Below are positions 8,623 to 17,733 of a DNA stretch of 57,273 nucleotides, in pieces. Each line of letters opens with the position of its first letter. Within the stretch, counting starts at the first letter, position 1. The DNA is taken from contig CAZVPD010000004.1 in the NCBI GenBank assembly GCA_964628455.1, positions 1 to 57,273 on the forward strand, read 5' to 3'. A model generated the notes under the pieces. That model was not told the DNA's origin, did not search any database, and saw only the letters and a list, made by a program, of their open reading frames with translations. This DNA is from JAQVWU01 sp964628455. Lineage in GTDB: Bacteria > Bacillota > Clostridia > Oscillospirales > CAG-272. The position numbers and the translations under genes were made by a program.

Positions 8623-9351
8623 TTACCGTAACCTTTCGTGGCTGATTGGATTTTCCGTTATTTTACGGATGATATAGCCTGCTATGATAAGTCCCGCCGC
8701 TGCGGGAACATAAGAGATTGAAGCCGGAGTTCGTGATCCGCTTTTTTTCGGCGGTTCGTCGCTCCATAAAACATCGGTGCCCTGTATGTTTCGCTCCCTG
8801 AGCTCACGCCGCATGACGCGGGCAAGAGGGCATACCCCGGTTTTTGAAATGTCGCTGACTCTGAAACGGGTCGGGTCGAGTTTATTTCCGGTCCCCATAC
8901 AGGATATGACCGGTATGTCGCGCTTTTTGGCGTTTTCTATGATGATCAGTTTGGCGGTCACCGTATCGATGGCGTCGCAGATATAATCGGGGCTTTCCGC
9001 GTCGATGATGTCTCCGATGTTATCAGCCCCGGCAAACAGGCGAAGCGGATTCGCCTTGAGTGAAGGATTGATGCTTTTCGCACGTATGCATAATTCGTCA
9101 GCCTTCGGGTGTCCGATGTTGTGCCTGGCGCTGATGATCTGCCGGTTCAGGTTGCTTTCGGCAATGATATCATGGTCGACAACCGTCAGCCTTCCGATCC
9201 CTGCCCTGACAAGCCCTTCGGCGACGTATCCGCCGACTCCGCCCGCACCGAAAAGCAGCACCGACGAGTGCGCCAGTTTTCCGACTGCTTCATCGCCTAT
9301 AAGAGCGGCTTCGCGCGACAGCCACTCCGGCGCGGCGAATGGGTCATTCAT
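8623..9351 (-). CDS. tcdA: tRNA threonylcarbamoyladenosine dehydratase
   Basis: E1-like enzyme that uses ATP to cyclise t6A37 of ANN-decoding tRNAs to ct6A. The ThiF/MoeB fold shows the nucleotide-binding loop LLFGAGGVGGYVAEGLVRAG, then VDHDIIAESNLNRQI with the Asn and Arg that contact ATP, and KADELCIRAKSINP. A C-terminal segment SYVPAAAGLIIAGYIIRKI is typical of TcdA. The start at 9351 (MNDPFAAPEWLSREA) is chosen over an in-frame ATG 14 codons upstream: it follows GGAAAA and overlaps the methyltransferase stop by 8 bp, while the upstream start would lie deep inside that gene. Length, about 242 residues, fits the family. Confidence 0.92.
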   Translation of the reverse strand: MNDPFAAPEWLSREAALIGDEAVGKLAHSSVLLFGAGGVGGYVAEGLVRAGIGRLTVVDHDIIAESNLNRQIISARHNIGHPKADELCIRAKSINPSLKANPLRLFAGADNIGDIIDAESPDYICDAIDTVTAKLIIIENAKKRDIPVISCMGTGNKLDPTRFRVSDISKTGVCPLARVMRRELRERNIQGTDVLWSDEPPKKSGSRTPASISYVPAAAGLIIAGYIIRKITENPISHERLR

Positions 9352-10249
9352 TGTTTTTCCATGGTTGTTCGGACTTGATTTCGGTACCGGCATTGCCCGT
9401 TTCGGTTTTTATGATCACGCATACGACCATTTTTATAAACGCTTCTTTTATAACGGCTATTTTAATGAGCGGTGATAAAAATCTTCTCAGCGGAACCTCA
9501 CGGTAATACTGCGGCTTTATCTGCATTTCTTTTAAGATCCTGCGGAATCTGGAGACGGTCATCCGGTTTATATAGCCGATATGGTCTGTCCCGTATCGGT
9601 CGGTGGATATCCGAAGCTTCACGCGTTCTTTGCCGTCGGGAAGCGTTTCCGTCAGTTCACGGTAAGCTCCGATGAGCGCTTTTTCCGAAAAGATAAAGTG
9701 CGCCCAGGGTATGTTGATGACGTCGCTCATATGCGCGCCGAAGGGATGTCCGTAGGGCGGAAAATTGATAAAGATATGGCCGTCCGGATGTATAAGCCTC
9801 AGCATTTCCGCAAGCACCGCCTCCGGTTCGGAAACATGCTCCATGGCGTCATTCATGATGATCGTGTCAAAAGTGTTGTTCGGAAAAGGAAGTTCCTCCG
9901 CTGACATACAGATAAAATTAAAGTTCCGTGAATACCCCAGCTTCGCGGCGAGTTTCATGGATTCCCTCTCGTATGCGGGTACGATGTCCACGCCCGTGAC
10001 CTGCTTTGCGCCCATTTTCAGATAATACAGGCTTTTGCCTCCCGCTCCGCATCCGACATCCAGAACGTTTTTACCCTCGAACATCGTCGAGGGCTTATAT
10101 TTTTCGGAAAAAAAACGGATCGTATCCGCTCCTTTTTCAAACTGCCATTCGGCATAGGTCTTTTGTCCCGCGTTTTCCAGGTTGAACGGATGGACGACTT
10201 TCGGAAATATTTTATTCGCGGCTTTTATGATCGCAGTGGATATCGGCAT
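9344..10249 (-). CDS. Class I SAM-dependent methyltransferase
   Basis: 301 residues. SAM-binding motif I is NVLDVGCGAGG at residues 61-71, the acidic residue of motif II lies in VTGVDIV, and post-motif I is AEELPFPNNTFDTIIMNDAMEHV. This is a UbiE/methyltransf_11-like core with an N-terminal extension and a C-terminal extension ending in a basic, weakly hydrophobic stretch. The target is not evident; such enzymes act on lipids, glycans or small molecules. It sits between the helicase and tcdA and is translationally coupled to tcdA. Confidence 0.82.
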   Translation of the reverse strand: MPISTAIIKAANKIFPKVVHPFNLENAGQKTYAEWQFEKGADTIRFFSEKYKPSTMFEGKNVLDVGCGAGGKSLYYLKMGAKQVTGVDIVPAYERESMKLAAKLGYSRNFNFICMSAEELPFPNNTFDTIIMNDAMEHVSEPEAVLAEMLRLIHPDGHIFINFPPYGHPFGAHMSDVINIPWAHFIFSEKALIGAYRELTETLPDGKERVKLRISTDRYGTDHIGYINRMTVSRFRRILKEMQIKPQYYREVPLRRFLSPLIKIAVIKEAFIKMVVCVIIKTETGNAGTEIKSEQPWKNNE

Positions 10250-10312
10250 GTGGCATCGCTCCGTTTCTCCGCTTATGGCGGGCTGTTTAGCTGAAGGATG
10301 GACGCTTTATTT

Positions 10313-12577
10313 CTAATGCTCATATTCGTATTCCGAAAGGATTTCGGGCAGGCGCACCAGAATTTCCCCGGTGCGGAGCCGGTCTTCGGTATAGGCTTTT
10401 CGGAGCAGCTCGGAGGGGATACAGTCGTCGTATTTTTCGAATACGGGCGATTCGCTGCCCCCGACCAGCGCGCTTTTATCGATTCCTTCACGGGCGATTT
10501 TATCGCACAGGTGACGTATGAGTTTATAATCGCTGTTGTCCTCCATTTTAAACGTCATGTAGCAACAGCCTTCAAACTCAAGGTTGGCAAGCTTTGCGAT
10601 TGCTCCGTTGCGGACCAGAAATTTACGGAGCGTCCGGAAAGACCGTGTACCCAGCCAGGGGAAAAAACACCAGGTATATCCGCCGAGATGCACGAGGGAA
10701 TGTTCGAGCATCCCCGTGTTCCGGGCAAGATTGCGCGCGACGTCAAGCCGCTGCCGCGCGTTCCGCTTGAGGTAAGGATAAACCGTATCTTCTGTCAGAA
10801 CCTGTTTCATCCGTTCCAGAATACGCGTGTGGATCTCCCCGTAATCGCCCGGCCATTCGATTTCCATTTTGCCTTTGACCGATTTTACATAGATCAGTTT
10901 GCGGGGTATGTCGAGTTCCTCTACTTCCCAGACACGTCCTGCAAGCGCAAAACGGTCTCCTACCGGAGGAGGGGCCGTTATCGTGCCGATCTCATCCGAT
11001 TCGCACCGTACGCTGTAGTCCTCGCTGTCCTTGAACACCGCCAGAAACTTGAAGCTGTTGATCAGTCTTTCTCCGCGCAGTCCTATGATAAATTCCTTTT
11101 CGTCGGTTATCTCAAGATAGTCGTTTTGCAGCATGGACAGCATCAGCGTTTTATAATCCTCTTTTGTGACGTGCGCGAACGGGGGCAGCGACATGACGCG
11201 TTCCGCGAGATTTTTCGATGAGAGAGAGCCCGATGAGGCGAGAATGCTCAGGGTCTGCTGAAACATAAGGCTGAGCGGCATTTTTTTAATATTGGGCGGT
11301 TCGATAAAGCGTTCTTCGAGATAGAGCTGAATGATGGCGATCGCGCGCAGGAATCCCCAGGGGATCATCTGCGGCAGCGGTGTGTTGGGCAAAAAATCCT
11401 CCTCCCGGAAAACCAGCATCATCTCGGGCGGATTGCCCCTTCTTCCCGATCGGCCGATGCGCTGCAGCAGGCTCTGGACCGTGTTGGGCGAATCGAGCTG
11501 AACGATCCGTTCGAGGCGCCCGATATCGATTCCCAGCTCAAGCGTGACTGTGGCGCAGGTAACAGCGCGGAATTCGTCGTCTTTGAGCTTTAATTCAGCT
11601 TCTTCTCTGATGGAAGCCGACAGATTTCCGTGATGGATCAGGAAAATGTCCGGCTCTCCCCGGTGTTCCGCGATCTGCCGCAGGGTAGCCGTCACATATT
11701 CCGTCTCTTCTCTCGAATTCGAAAAAACGATGCATTTTTTATCTTTGACGCAGTCATATATATACTCGTATCCCGGGTCAAGTTCGGCTCTGCCCGGTTC
11801 CTCCTGATATCCGCCGTTCACCTTCTCTTCGGGTGATCTCATTCCAGCTGTATCGTTCTGGTCTGCAGCGTCGTTCTGTATATAGAAGTGCTCGATCCCG
11901 AGCTTCCATGACGTTCTGGTTTCCTCGGGTTTCGGCGCTTCTGTTTCGCGTCCGGTCCCCGCACCGAGCCAGGACGCAGCGAGCGAAAGATCTCCGATAG
12001 TGGCCGAAAGGCCGACCCGGCGCGGCGCGTGTCCGATCAGCCGTCCCAGGCGTGCAAGCTGGCAGATAATCTGATTTCCCCTGTCTGTTCCCGTCATGAT
12101 ATGAATTTCGTCGATCACAACAAAGCGCAGGTCGCAGAACATTCGGATGACGTCGTTTGACCGGTTCATCAGCATGCCTTCAAGGGATTCGGGAGTGATC
12201 TGCAGGATGCCCGACGGATTTTTCATAGCCTGATTTTTGTGTGAAGCCGCAACGTCGCCGTGCCAGTGGAAGACCGGGATCCCGCTCATGTCAAGCAGTT
12301 CGTCAAGCCTTAAAAACTGGTCGTTTATCAGGCTCTTGAGCGGTGCGATATAAAGTGCGCCGAAAGATGCGGCAGGATTCTCATGAAGCATGGATATGAT
12401 CGGGAAAAAAGCGGCTTCGGTTTTGCCTGAAGCCGTAGATGAAGATAAAAGCAGGTTTGAATCTGTTTCAAAAAGGACGCGTGCCGCGTCAAGCTGTACC
12501 CCGCGCAGGGTTTCCCAGCCGCAGCGGTATATATAATCCTGTATAAACGGTGCAAACCGGTAAAATACATCGGACAT
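10313..12577 (-). CDS. Lhr-like DEAD/DEAH superfamily 2 helicase
   Basis: 754-residue helicase. It has motif I SSTASGKTEAA (about residues 46-56), motif Ia APLKSLINDQ, motif II VVIDEIHIM (DEIH at 156-159) and motif III LSATIGD. In the second RecA domain there are TLELGIDIG and motif VI QRIGRSGRRGNPPE. The DEIH box and the extended C-terminal half (winged-helix and beta-rich region, to residue 754) match the Lhr-core family of DNA-repair-linked 3'-5' helicases, and not RecQ or RNA DEAD-box helicases. It lies 44 bp after the LysR gene and 63 bp before the methyltransferase, same strand, probably in one transcript. There is no nuclease or defence gene next to it. Confidence 0.88.
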   Translation of the reverse strand: MSDVFYRFAPFIQDYIYRCGWETLRGVQLDAARVLFETDSNLLLSSSTASGKTEAAFFPIISMLHENPAASFGALYIAPLKSLINDQFLRLDELLDMSGIPVFHWHGDVAASHKNQAMKNPSGILQITPESLEGMLMNRSNDVIRMFCDLRFVVIDEIHIMTGTDRGNQIICQLARLGRLIGHAPRRVGLSATIGDLSLAASWLGAGTGRETEAPKPEETRTSWKLGIEHFYIQNDAADQNDTAGMRSPEEKVNGGYQEEPGRAELDPGYEYIYDCVKDKKCIVFSNSREETEYVTATLRQIAEHRGEPDIFLIHHGNLSASIREEAELKLKDDEFRAVTCATVTLELGIDIGRLERIVQLDSPNTVQSLLQRIGRSGRRGNPPEMMLVFREEDFLPNTPLPQMIPWGFLRAIAIIQLYLEERFIEPPNIKKMPLSLMFQQTLSILASSGSLSSKNLAERVMSLPPFAHVTKEDYKTLMLSMLQNDYLEITDEKEFIIGLRGERLINSFKFLAVFKDSEDYSVRCESDEIGTITAPPPVGDRFALAGRVWEVEELDIPRKLIYVKSVKGKMEIEWPGDYGEIHTRILERMKQVLTEDTVYPYLKRNARQRLDVARNLARNTGMLEHSLVHLGGYTWCFFPWLGTRSFRTLRKFLVRNGAIAKLANLEFEGCCYMTFKMEDNSDYKLIRHLCDKIAREGIDKSALVGGSESPVFEKYDDCIPSELLRKAYTEDRLRTGEILVRLPEILSEYEYEH

Positions 12578-12621
12578 CTTGATAACTCCGTTTTTCTGCT
12601 GATATTTACGGCGGTTTTGGA

Positions 12622-13530
12622 TTATTGCCTGTCTTTGGGTTTCGTATGAAGCAGCATATCCGTAAATCGTTTTGACGCCGATGACTGCGGGTATTTTTTA
12701 CTGTATGCCAGATAAAAATCACGCGGCGGAAAAGGTTCCGTCAGCTTTATTTCATGCAGTCTCCCGTCCGCAAGGTCCTCTTTTGCGAAATCCTCGACGA
12801 TGCAGGCGATCCCTAATCCCCGTCTGGCAAAATCAAGCACCAGGTCGGACGTGGCGAGTTCTATCGCAGGCGAACGCATGGAAGCGGGGAGAAGCGCGTC
12901 CAGATAACGCCGGGTGGATGTTCCCTTCTCGAGCATGATCAGCGGATAATCGGACAGGTACCCGGCCTGAACCGGTTTTCCGTCCAGACCTATGGTAAAT
13001 TTGTTTGATGCGATGATGATGTCCCTGATTTTTCGCACCGGTATCAGTTCTGCGCCGGCTCGGTCGGCTTCTTCCACCGGGCCGCTCACCACGCCGAAAT
13101 CTATCTGTTCGGAATGGAGCGCCTTCATGGTTCTCGGCGTCGGGGCATTGGTGACGGAAAGACGGACCGCGGGATACAGGTTGTTGAAGCGCTCCAGATA
13201 ATCCAGCAGATAAAAACGCAGGGTCATATCGCTCGCGCCGGCCCGTAGAACCCCCCCGTTGAGCGCCTGTATGTCCGTCAGCTTGTCTTCTCCGGCTTTA
13301 AGATATAGAAAGGCTGTTTTTACATATTCATACAGCGCCTCTCCGTCCGGTGTGAGTTTGACGCCGCGGCTTTCACGGAAAAACAGCTTGGTTTCAAGCG
13401 ATGCCTCAAGCGCCATGATGGACGCCGAAACCGCCGGCTGCGTTATGAACAGTCTTTTCGCGGCTGACGAAATGCTGCCGGATTCGGCGGCGGCAAGAAA
13501 CACTTTATACAGATCCAGGCTTTTATTCAT
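12622..13530 (-). CDS. LysR-family transcriptional regulator
   Basis: 302 residues. The N-terminal winged helix-turn-helix (residues 1-60) reads VFLAAAESGSISSAAKRLFI and TQPAVSASIMALEASLETKL. A periplasmic-binding-like effector domain follows (about 90-295). The family usually controls a divergent operon, but here the neighbour upstream (oxidoreductase, 13617-14667) is on the same strand, so targets are unclear. No strong ribosome binding site precedes the ATG at 13530. Confidence 0.9.
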   Translation of the reverse strand: MNKSLDLYKVFLAAAESGSISSAAKRLFITQPAVSASIMALEASLETKLFFRESRGVKLTPDGEALYEYVKTAFLYLKAGEDKLTDIQALNGGVLRAGASDMTLRFYLLDYLERFNNLYPAVRLSVTNAPTPRTMKALHSEQIDFGVVSGPVEEADRAGAELIPVRKIRDIIIASNKFTIGLDGKPVQAGYLSDYPLIMLEKGTSTRRYLDALLPASMRSPAIELATSDLVLDFARRGLGIACIVEDFAKEDLADGRLHEIKLTEPFPPRDFYLAYSKKYPQSSASKRFTDMLLHTKPKDRQ

Positions 13531-13616
13531 GATCGTTTTTGTTTTTATGAAGGATTATACAGCCCGTGGATCTGTTTCCGCAGCTTGTCGGATACATTTT
13601 GCTTTATCCCGCCTGT

Positions 13617-14667
13617 TTATTCTAACGCGGACAGCGGATTCTGTCTGTGGCACTCTTCGATAACGGCTATCTGCTGTCTGACCTGCTGCGGAGTGATCTC
13701 CATGGGTCTGCCTTCGGCCAGATAATCGTAGATCATATTATAATAATTCATGACCGCATTGTCAAATGCACCCGAATCGGCGGAATCCCAGCTTTCGGTA
13801 TGAAATTCAAGCTTTTCGCTGCAATAAGCGGGCGTCCCGTCCGGCTTGCAAAGGGGTTCGCGTATGAGTTTTTGTTCCGGCGCTTCTTCGTCCATGTAGT
13901 ATTTCCATTCGATATGGGTCATGCTTCCCTTAAGTCCGCCGCGCGTGCCCTGTATCTTATAGGTATAGGACGGATAAGCGTCGCACGAAGAAATCGACAG
14001 GTCGACAAGAGGTTTACCGGGCGCCGTCAGTATTAATTTCACATAATCTTCAGCATCTCCGAAAGTATTGGCGCGATCCATTTTACACAGGATTCCGGGC
14101 ATTTGGTCATACATATCCAGCAGATTGAGTGCCTGATCGAGCGGATGGGGTCCCGTGTTCAGGAGGCTCCCTCCTTTGAAAGACTGCAGCGTCTGCCAGT
14201 CCCACCGCCGTCCGTAACCGTTGAATTCAATGGCAATTTCGACGATGCGGCCCAGTTTCCCTTCCGAAAGGATCTTTTTGATCTGTTTGAAATAGGGAGT
14301 CAGCCTTGACTGCTGAAAAACATTATACATTTTCCCCGATCGTTCGGCTGTTTTGATAAGGTCGTCCACCTCGCAGGCACGGCTTGCCGCCGGTTTCTCG
14401 CTGATGACATGAAAGCCGCTTTCGAGCAGTTCCTTGGTTATGGGATAGTGCAGACAGCTGAAGGTCGANNNNNNNNNNTAGTTTTTTATAATCGTCGACA
14501 GCTTCGCAGCCGTATTCGGAAACCGCTCTTTCCCGCCTTTCGGCTATGCTGTCGGCCACTGCCGTAAGATGAAAGCGTTCCCCGGCTTTCTCGGTTGCGA
14601 AAAATGCGCCGTGTATGTCTCTGCCGCTGCGTCCCTGTCCTATGATCGCCGTGTTGAATTTTTTCAT
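13617..14667 (-). CDS. Gfo/Idh/MocA family oxidoreductase, split by an assembly gap
   Basis: NAD(P)-dependent sugar or cyclitol dehydrogenase. N-terminal Rossmann motif FNTAIIGQGRSGRDIHG, then LTAVADSIAERRE. A 10-N gap (14469-14478) follows the segment DDYKKL. Past it the correct frame reads STFSCLHYPITKELLESGFH and ISEKPAA, the conserved E-K-P region with the catalytic-site Lys, then the C-terminal domain ending at 13617. The frame change is an artefact of the placeholder gap; about a dozen codons are probably missing. The gene is transcribed divergently from the GH172 gene with nearly abutting promoters, suggesting a joint role in carbohydrate use. Substrate unknown. Confidence 0.85.
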
Positions 14668-14724
14668 GATTCTGACGTACCTTTCTTTAGGAAAATATCC
14701 CTGTATGATAAATCCGTTTCATCT

Positions 14725-14753
14725 ATTCTAACAAAACGAATAAAAAAAATCAA
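14725..14753 (-). promoter_or_regulatory. Promoter of the Gfo/Idh oxidoreductase gene
   Basis: Minus strand: -35 TTGATT (14748-14753), 17-bp spacer, -10 TAGAAT (14725-14730). It lies only eight bases from the -35 of the divergent GH172 promoter. Confidence 0.6.
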
Positions 14754-14761
14754 GCCGTATA

Positions 14762-14790
14762 TTGAATTTTCCGATAAAATATGATACTGT
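14762..14790 (+). promoter_or_regulatory. Promoter of the GH172 gene
   Basis: -35 TTGAAT (14762-14767), 17-bp spacer, -10 TACTGT (14785-14790). The -10 is weak, so activation may be needed. Confidence 0.45.
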
Positions 14791-14829
14791 ATGTTTAGAA
14801 AAATATCAATGCTTGGAGGAATATAAAAA

Positions 14830-15903
14830 ATGTATAACGGACTCGGATCGAATTTATCCAATCTTTATTTGCTGACAGATGCCAAAACCCGCTCTATTTC
14901 GCCCGAAAATTTCGACGGCGCCAAAGGGCGTGCGGGTATGGCGGTCGAAGGAACCGGAAGCGGATGTGCGCGCGACCTTGGCATAGGCTGGAAAATATCG
15001 CCTTCCATTGTCGTTAAGGCAGGCGAAATCCACACGCTTGCGGATATTGACGGTTCCGGTGCGATCCAGCATATCTGGATGACGCCCACAGGATCATGGC
15101 GCAAACTGATTCTGCGTTTTTACTGGGACGGCAGCGAATATCCGTCTGTCGAATGCCCTGTCGGAGACTTCTTTGCATCTGCTTATCAGGGCGGTTTCGC
15201 ACAGCTTAATTCTCTTCCGGTATGCGTAAACCCCGGAAGCGCCTTCAACTGTTATTGGGAAATGCCTTTCAAAAAACACTGCCGCATCACCTATGAAAAC
15301 ATCTCAACGGAAAACGCCGTCCTTTATTACCAGATAGACTATACCCTGACCGATGTTCCGGAGGATATAGCGTATTTTCACGCTCAGTTCAGGCGTCAGA
15401 ATCCTCTGCCTTATAAGAGCGTCTATACCATTCTCGACGGCGTAAAGGGCAGGGGTCAGTATATCGGCACTTATATGGCGTGGGGTGTAAACAATACGGG
15501 CTGGTGGGGCGAAGGCGAGATCAAATTCTACCTGGACGGTGACGGAGAATTTCCAACCATCTGCGGAACGGGTACCGAAGATTACTTCTGCGGTTCCTAT
15601 AATTTCGATACCGGCGGGAAATACCAGGAATTTTCGACGGCTTATGCGGGAATGCCGCGTGTGATCAGACCCGACGGTCTTTATTCGTCCCAGCAGCGTT
15701 TTTCGCTTTACCGCTGGCATATCGCGGATCCCGTCCGCTTCGGCGAAGATATAAGGGTGACGATTCAGGCCCTCGGCTGGAGAAGCGGCGGACGCTACCT
15801 GCCTATGCAGGATGATATGGCATCGGTCGCATTCTGGTATCAGACGCTGCCTGCGCAGAAATTCCCTCCTCTGCCGGACGCCGACTGCCTTGAGATCATC
15901 TGA
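14830..15903 (+). CDS. GH172 (DUF2961) glycoside hydrolase
   Basis: 357-residue jelly-roll protein of the DUF2961/GH172 family. Characterised members act on alpha-D-fructofuranosides, difructose anhydride or D-arabinofuranosides. No signal peptide is visible, so it should be cytoplasmic. Family hallmarks are SRSISPENFDG-like N-terminal RSISPENFDGAKGRAG, IQHIWMT, and the active-site block WWGEGEIKFYLDGD followed by GTGTEDYF. Glu228 or Glu230 and Glu250 are candidates for the two catalytic acids. GGAGG precedes the ATG by 10 bases. Its divergent partner is a sugar dehydrogenase-like gene. The family assignment is firm; the substrate is not. Confidence 0.87.
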   Translation: MYNGLGSNLSNLYLLTDAKTRSISPENFDGAKGRAGMAVEGTGSGCARDLGIGWKISPSIVVKAGEIHTLADIDGSGAIQHIWMTPTGSWRKLILRFYWDGSEYPSVECPVGDFFASAYQGGFAQLNSLPVCVNPGSAFNCYWEMPFKKHCRITYENISTENAVLYYQIDYTLTDVPEDIAYFHAQFRRQNPLPYKSVYTILDGVKGRGQYIGTYMAWGVNNTGWWGEGEIKFYLDGDGEFPTICGTGTEDYFCGSYNFDTGGKYQEFSTAYAGMPRVIRPDGLYSSQQRFSLYRWHIADPVRFGEDIRVTIQALGWRSGGRYLPMQDDMASVAFWYQTLPAQKFPPLPDADCLEII

Positions 15904-15919
15904 TCGGCCGTAGAACAGC

Positions 15920-15956
15920 AAAGTTCCGCAGGTGTCGGGAAACACCGCGGAACTTT
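15920..15956. terminator. Hairpin between convergent GH172 and citrate synthase genes
   Basis: AAAGTTCCGC pairs with GCGGAACTTT, and inside GGTGT pairs with ACACC, giving a 15-bp stem with one bulged A. There is no long T run, so terminator strength is uncertain. Confidence 0.65.
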
Positions 15957-15973
15957 CCTATTAAAAGTTGCTT

Positions 15974-17344
15974 TTATCTTTGATCAAGAGCAATATATTC
16001 TCTATCCTCTTTGATGTTTTTATAGGCCGGCCTGATAATCTTCCCGGCACTGATCAATTCTTCAAGCCGGTGCGCGCTCCATCCAGCTATTCTCGCTATG
16101 GCGAAAATCGGTGTGTATAATTCTGCGGGAAGCCCGAGCATTTGATATGCGAATCCGCTGTAAAAGTCTACGTTGGCCGAAACGCCCTTGTATATCCTGC
16201 GATGGGATGTGATGATGCCTGAAGCAAGCTGCTCTATTCTCGCATACAGGTTGTATTCATCGGTAAGCCCTTTTTCCGCGGAGAGTTTTTCCACAAAACC
16301 GCGCAGTATCTCGGCTCTCGGATCTGATACGGAATAGATCGCATGGCCGATGCCGTAAATCAGGCCTTGCCTGTCAAATGCCTTTTTGTTGAGTATATCA
16401 GTCAGATATGCGCTTATTTTTTCATTGTCCGCCCAGTCATCCACATGCTGCTTCAGGTCCTCGATCATTTTGATGACTTTGATGTTTGCACCTCCGTGCT
16501 TCGGACCTTTGAGTGAACCGAGAGCTGCCGCAACAACGGAATATGTATCCGTGCCCGATGATGTGACGACCCTGGTCGTAAAGGAGGAATTGTTTCCGCC
16601 GCCGTGCTCTGCATGCAGCATAAGCGCGACATCGAGTACTCTTGCTTCAAGTTCCGTATACTTGCTGTCGGGGCGCAGCATATGAAGAATATTTTCGGCG
16701 GTCGACAATGTCTCTGCGGGAGGATGAATAAACAGACTCCCCCCTGTATGGTAATAGGTATAAACCTGATAACCGTAAACGGATAAAAGCGGAAACTGCG
16801 CGACAAGCTGCAGACACTGGCGCAGCACATTGACGGTGGATACGTCTTCCGGCGTATTGTCATAGGAATAAAGGGTAAGAACGCTCCTGGAAAGCGTATT
16901 CATCATGTCGCTGCTGGGTGCTTTCATAATGACATCGCGTACGAACGACGGGGGAAGAGATCTGTATGCACCGAGTAATTTTTTGAATTTTCCGAGCTCA
17001 TCGGCATTCGGCAGGTCGCCGAAAAGTATAAGGTAAACCGTCTCTTCAAAACCGAACCGCTGATCTTTAAGGGATCCTTCGGTCAGGTCTTTAATGTTGA
17101 TTCCCCTGTAGTATAAATTACCGGAGCACGGAACGGAGACGCCGTTTTCGGTTTTTTTTGCGCGGACTTCCGAAATGGTGGTAAGACCGGCCAGAACGCC
17201 GTTTCCGTCAAGATCGCGCAGGCCTCTTTTTACATCGTATTTTGTGTAAAGTCGGGGGTCTGCCCTGGTGTTGTGTTCCGTCAGTTTTGCCAGAAATCTG
17301 ATTTCATCTGTTATTTCCGAATAATTTCTGTTTTTTTTCGTCAT
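15974..17344 (-). CDS. Citrate (Si)-synthase type enzyme
   Basis: 456 residues; condenses acetyl-CoA with oxaloacetate (or possibly a homologous 2-oxo acid). The N-terminus resembles type I enzymes of Clostridia (RGLRDLDGNGVLAGLTTISE), with YRGINIKDL. The catalytic His regions are LMLHAEHGGGNNSSF and YGIGHAIYSVSDPRA, and the late Asp region is ANVDFYSGF. No aconitase or isocitrate dehydrogenase lies in the window, so its role in glutamate synthesis is inferred. The start at 17344 has GAAAGAGG upstream. A near-perfect promoter lies about 275 bp upstream, leaving a long leader (see 17345-17620). Confidence 0.9.
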   Translation of the reverse strand: MTKKNRNYSEITDEIRFLAKLTEHNTRADPRLYTKYDVKRGLRDLDGNGVLAGLTTISEVRAKKTENGVSVPCSGNLYYRGINIKDLTEGSLKDQRFGFEETVYLILFGDLPNADELGKFKKLLGAYRSLPPSFVRDVIMKAPSSDMMNTLSRSVLTLYSYDNTPEDVSTVNVLRQCLQLVAQFPLLSVYGYQVYTYYHTGGSLFIHPPAETLSTAENILHMLRPDSKYTELEARVLDVALMLHAEHGGGNNSSFTTRVVTSSGTDTYSVVAAALGSLKGPKHGGANIKVIKMIEDLKQHVDDWADNEKISAYLTDILNKKAFDRQGLIYGIGHAIYSVSDPRAEILRGFVEKLSAEKGLTDEYNLYARIEQLASGIITSHRRIYKGVSANVDFYSGFAYQMLGLPAELYTPIFAIARIAGWSAHRLEELISAGKIIRPAYKNIKEDREYIALDQR

Positions 17345-17620
17345 TTTTACCTCTTTCGATTGTTAAAAACTATTTTACCCCGTTTAAAGCATCGCCGCGT
17401 TTCACAAGAACAAAAAATTTCTGCTTTTCCGGATTTTTACCTACGGATAGCTTTCTATTCTTTATGGGCCCTGCGTCTGATCTGTTTTTTTATGTCGTAT
17501 GCATCGCCGGAGGGATACATTGTGCTGCAATCGGGTAGTTCGCGTCAAAAGGATTTTTAAACGCTTTGATGAAAAAAAGCCGGTCGGCGTTCTCCGGGCT
17601 GCATACTAACTTCTTCATAT
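17345..17620 (-). other. Long leader of the citrate synthase gene with a possible 42-codon upstream ORF
   Basis: Between the inferred transcription start (about 17620) and the ATG at 17344 lie some 275 bases. An ATG at 17618, only a few bases inside the transcript, opens a 42-codon frame beginning MKKLVCSPENADRLFFIKAF and closing with TAA. It has no room for a ribosome binding site unless transcription starts further upstream. I recognise no riboswitch class. It could equally be an eroded gene fragment. Confidence 0.35.
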
Positions 17621-17626
17621 CATACT

Positions 17627-17655
17627 ATTATACTATTAATTGTCGATTTTGTCAA
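17627..17655 (-). promoter_or_regulatory. Consensus promoter upstream of citrate synthase
   Basis: Minus strand: -35 TTGACA (17650-17655), 17-bp spacer, -10 TATAAT (17627-17632). It matches the consensus perfectly at both hexamers. Confidence 0.8.
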
Positions 17656-17678
17656 CCTATATGATCTTCCGGATTTCA

Positions 17679-17720
17679 GAAAAACAGCCTGCCGCGCCTA
17701 ATTTGCTGCGGCAGGCTGTT
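17679..17720 (-). terminator. Intrinsic terminator of the second solute-binding protein gene
   Basis: On the minus strand AACAGCCTGCCGC pairs perfectly with GCGGCAGGCTGTT (13 bp, 12-nt loop) and is followed by a short T run. Confidence 0.85.
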
Positions 17721-17733
17721 TTCATGGATTTTA

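Noticed and set aside
10313..13530. Helicase, methyltransferase and LysR genes considered as a phage-defence island
   Set aside because: The helicase matches the Lhr-core family, the methyltransferase is not a DNA methylase by motif, and there is no nuclease, NTPase sensor or restriction gene nearby.
14469..14478. Apparent break of the Gfo/Idh gene
   Set aside because: Same 10-N placeholder. Family sequence continues in another frame, so it is annotated as one gene.
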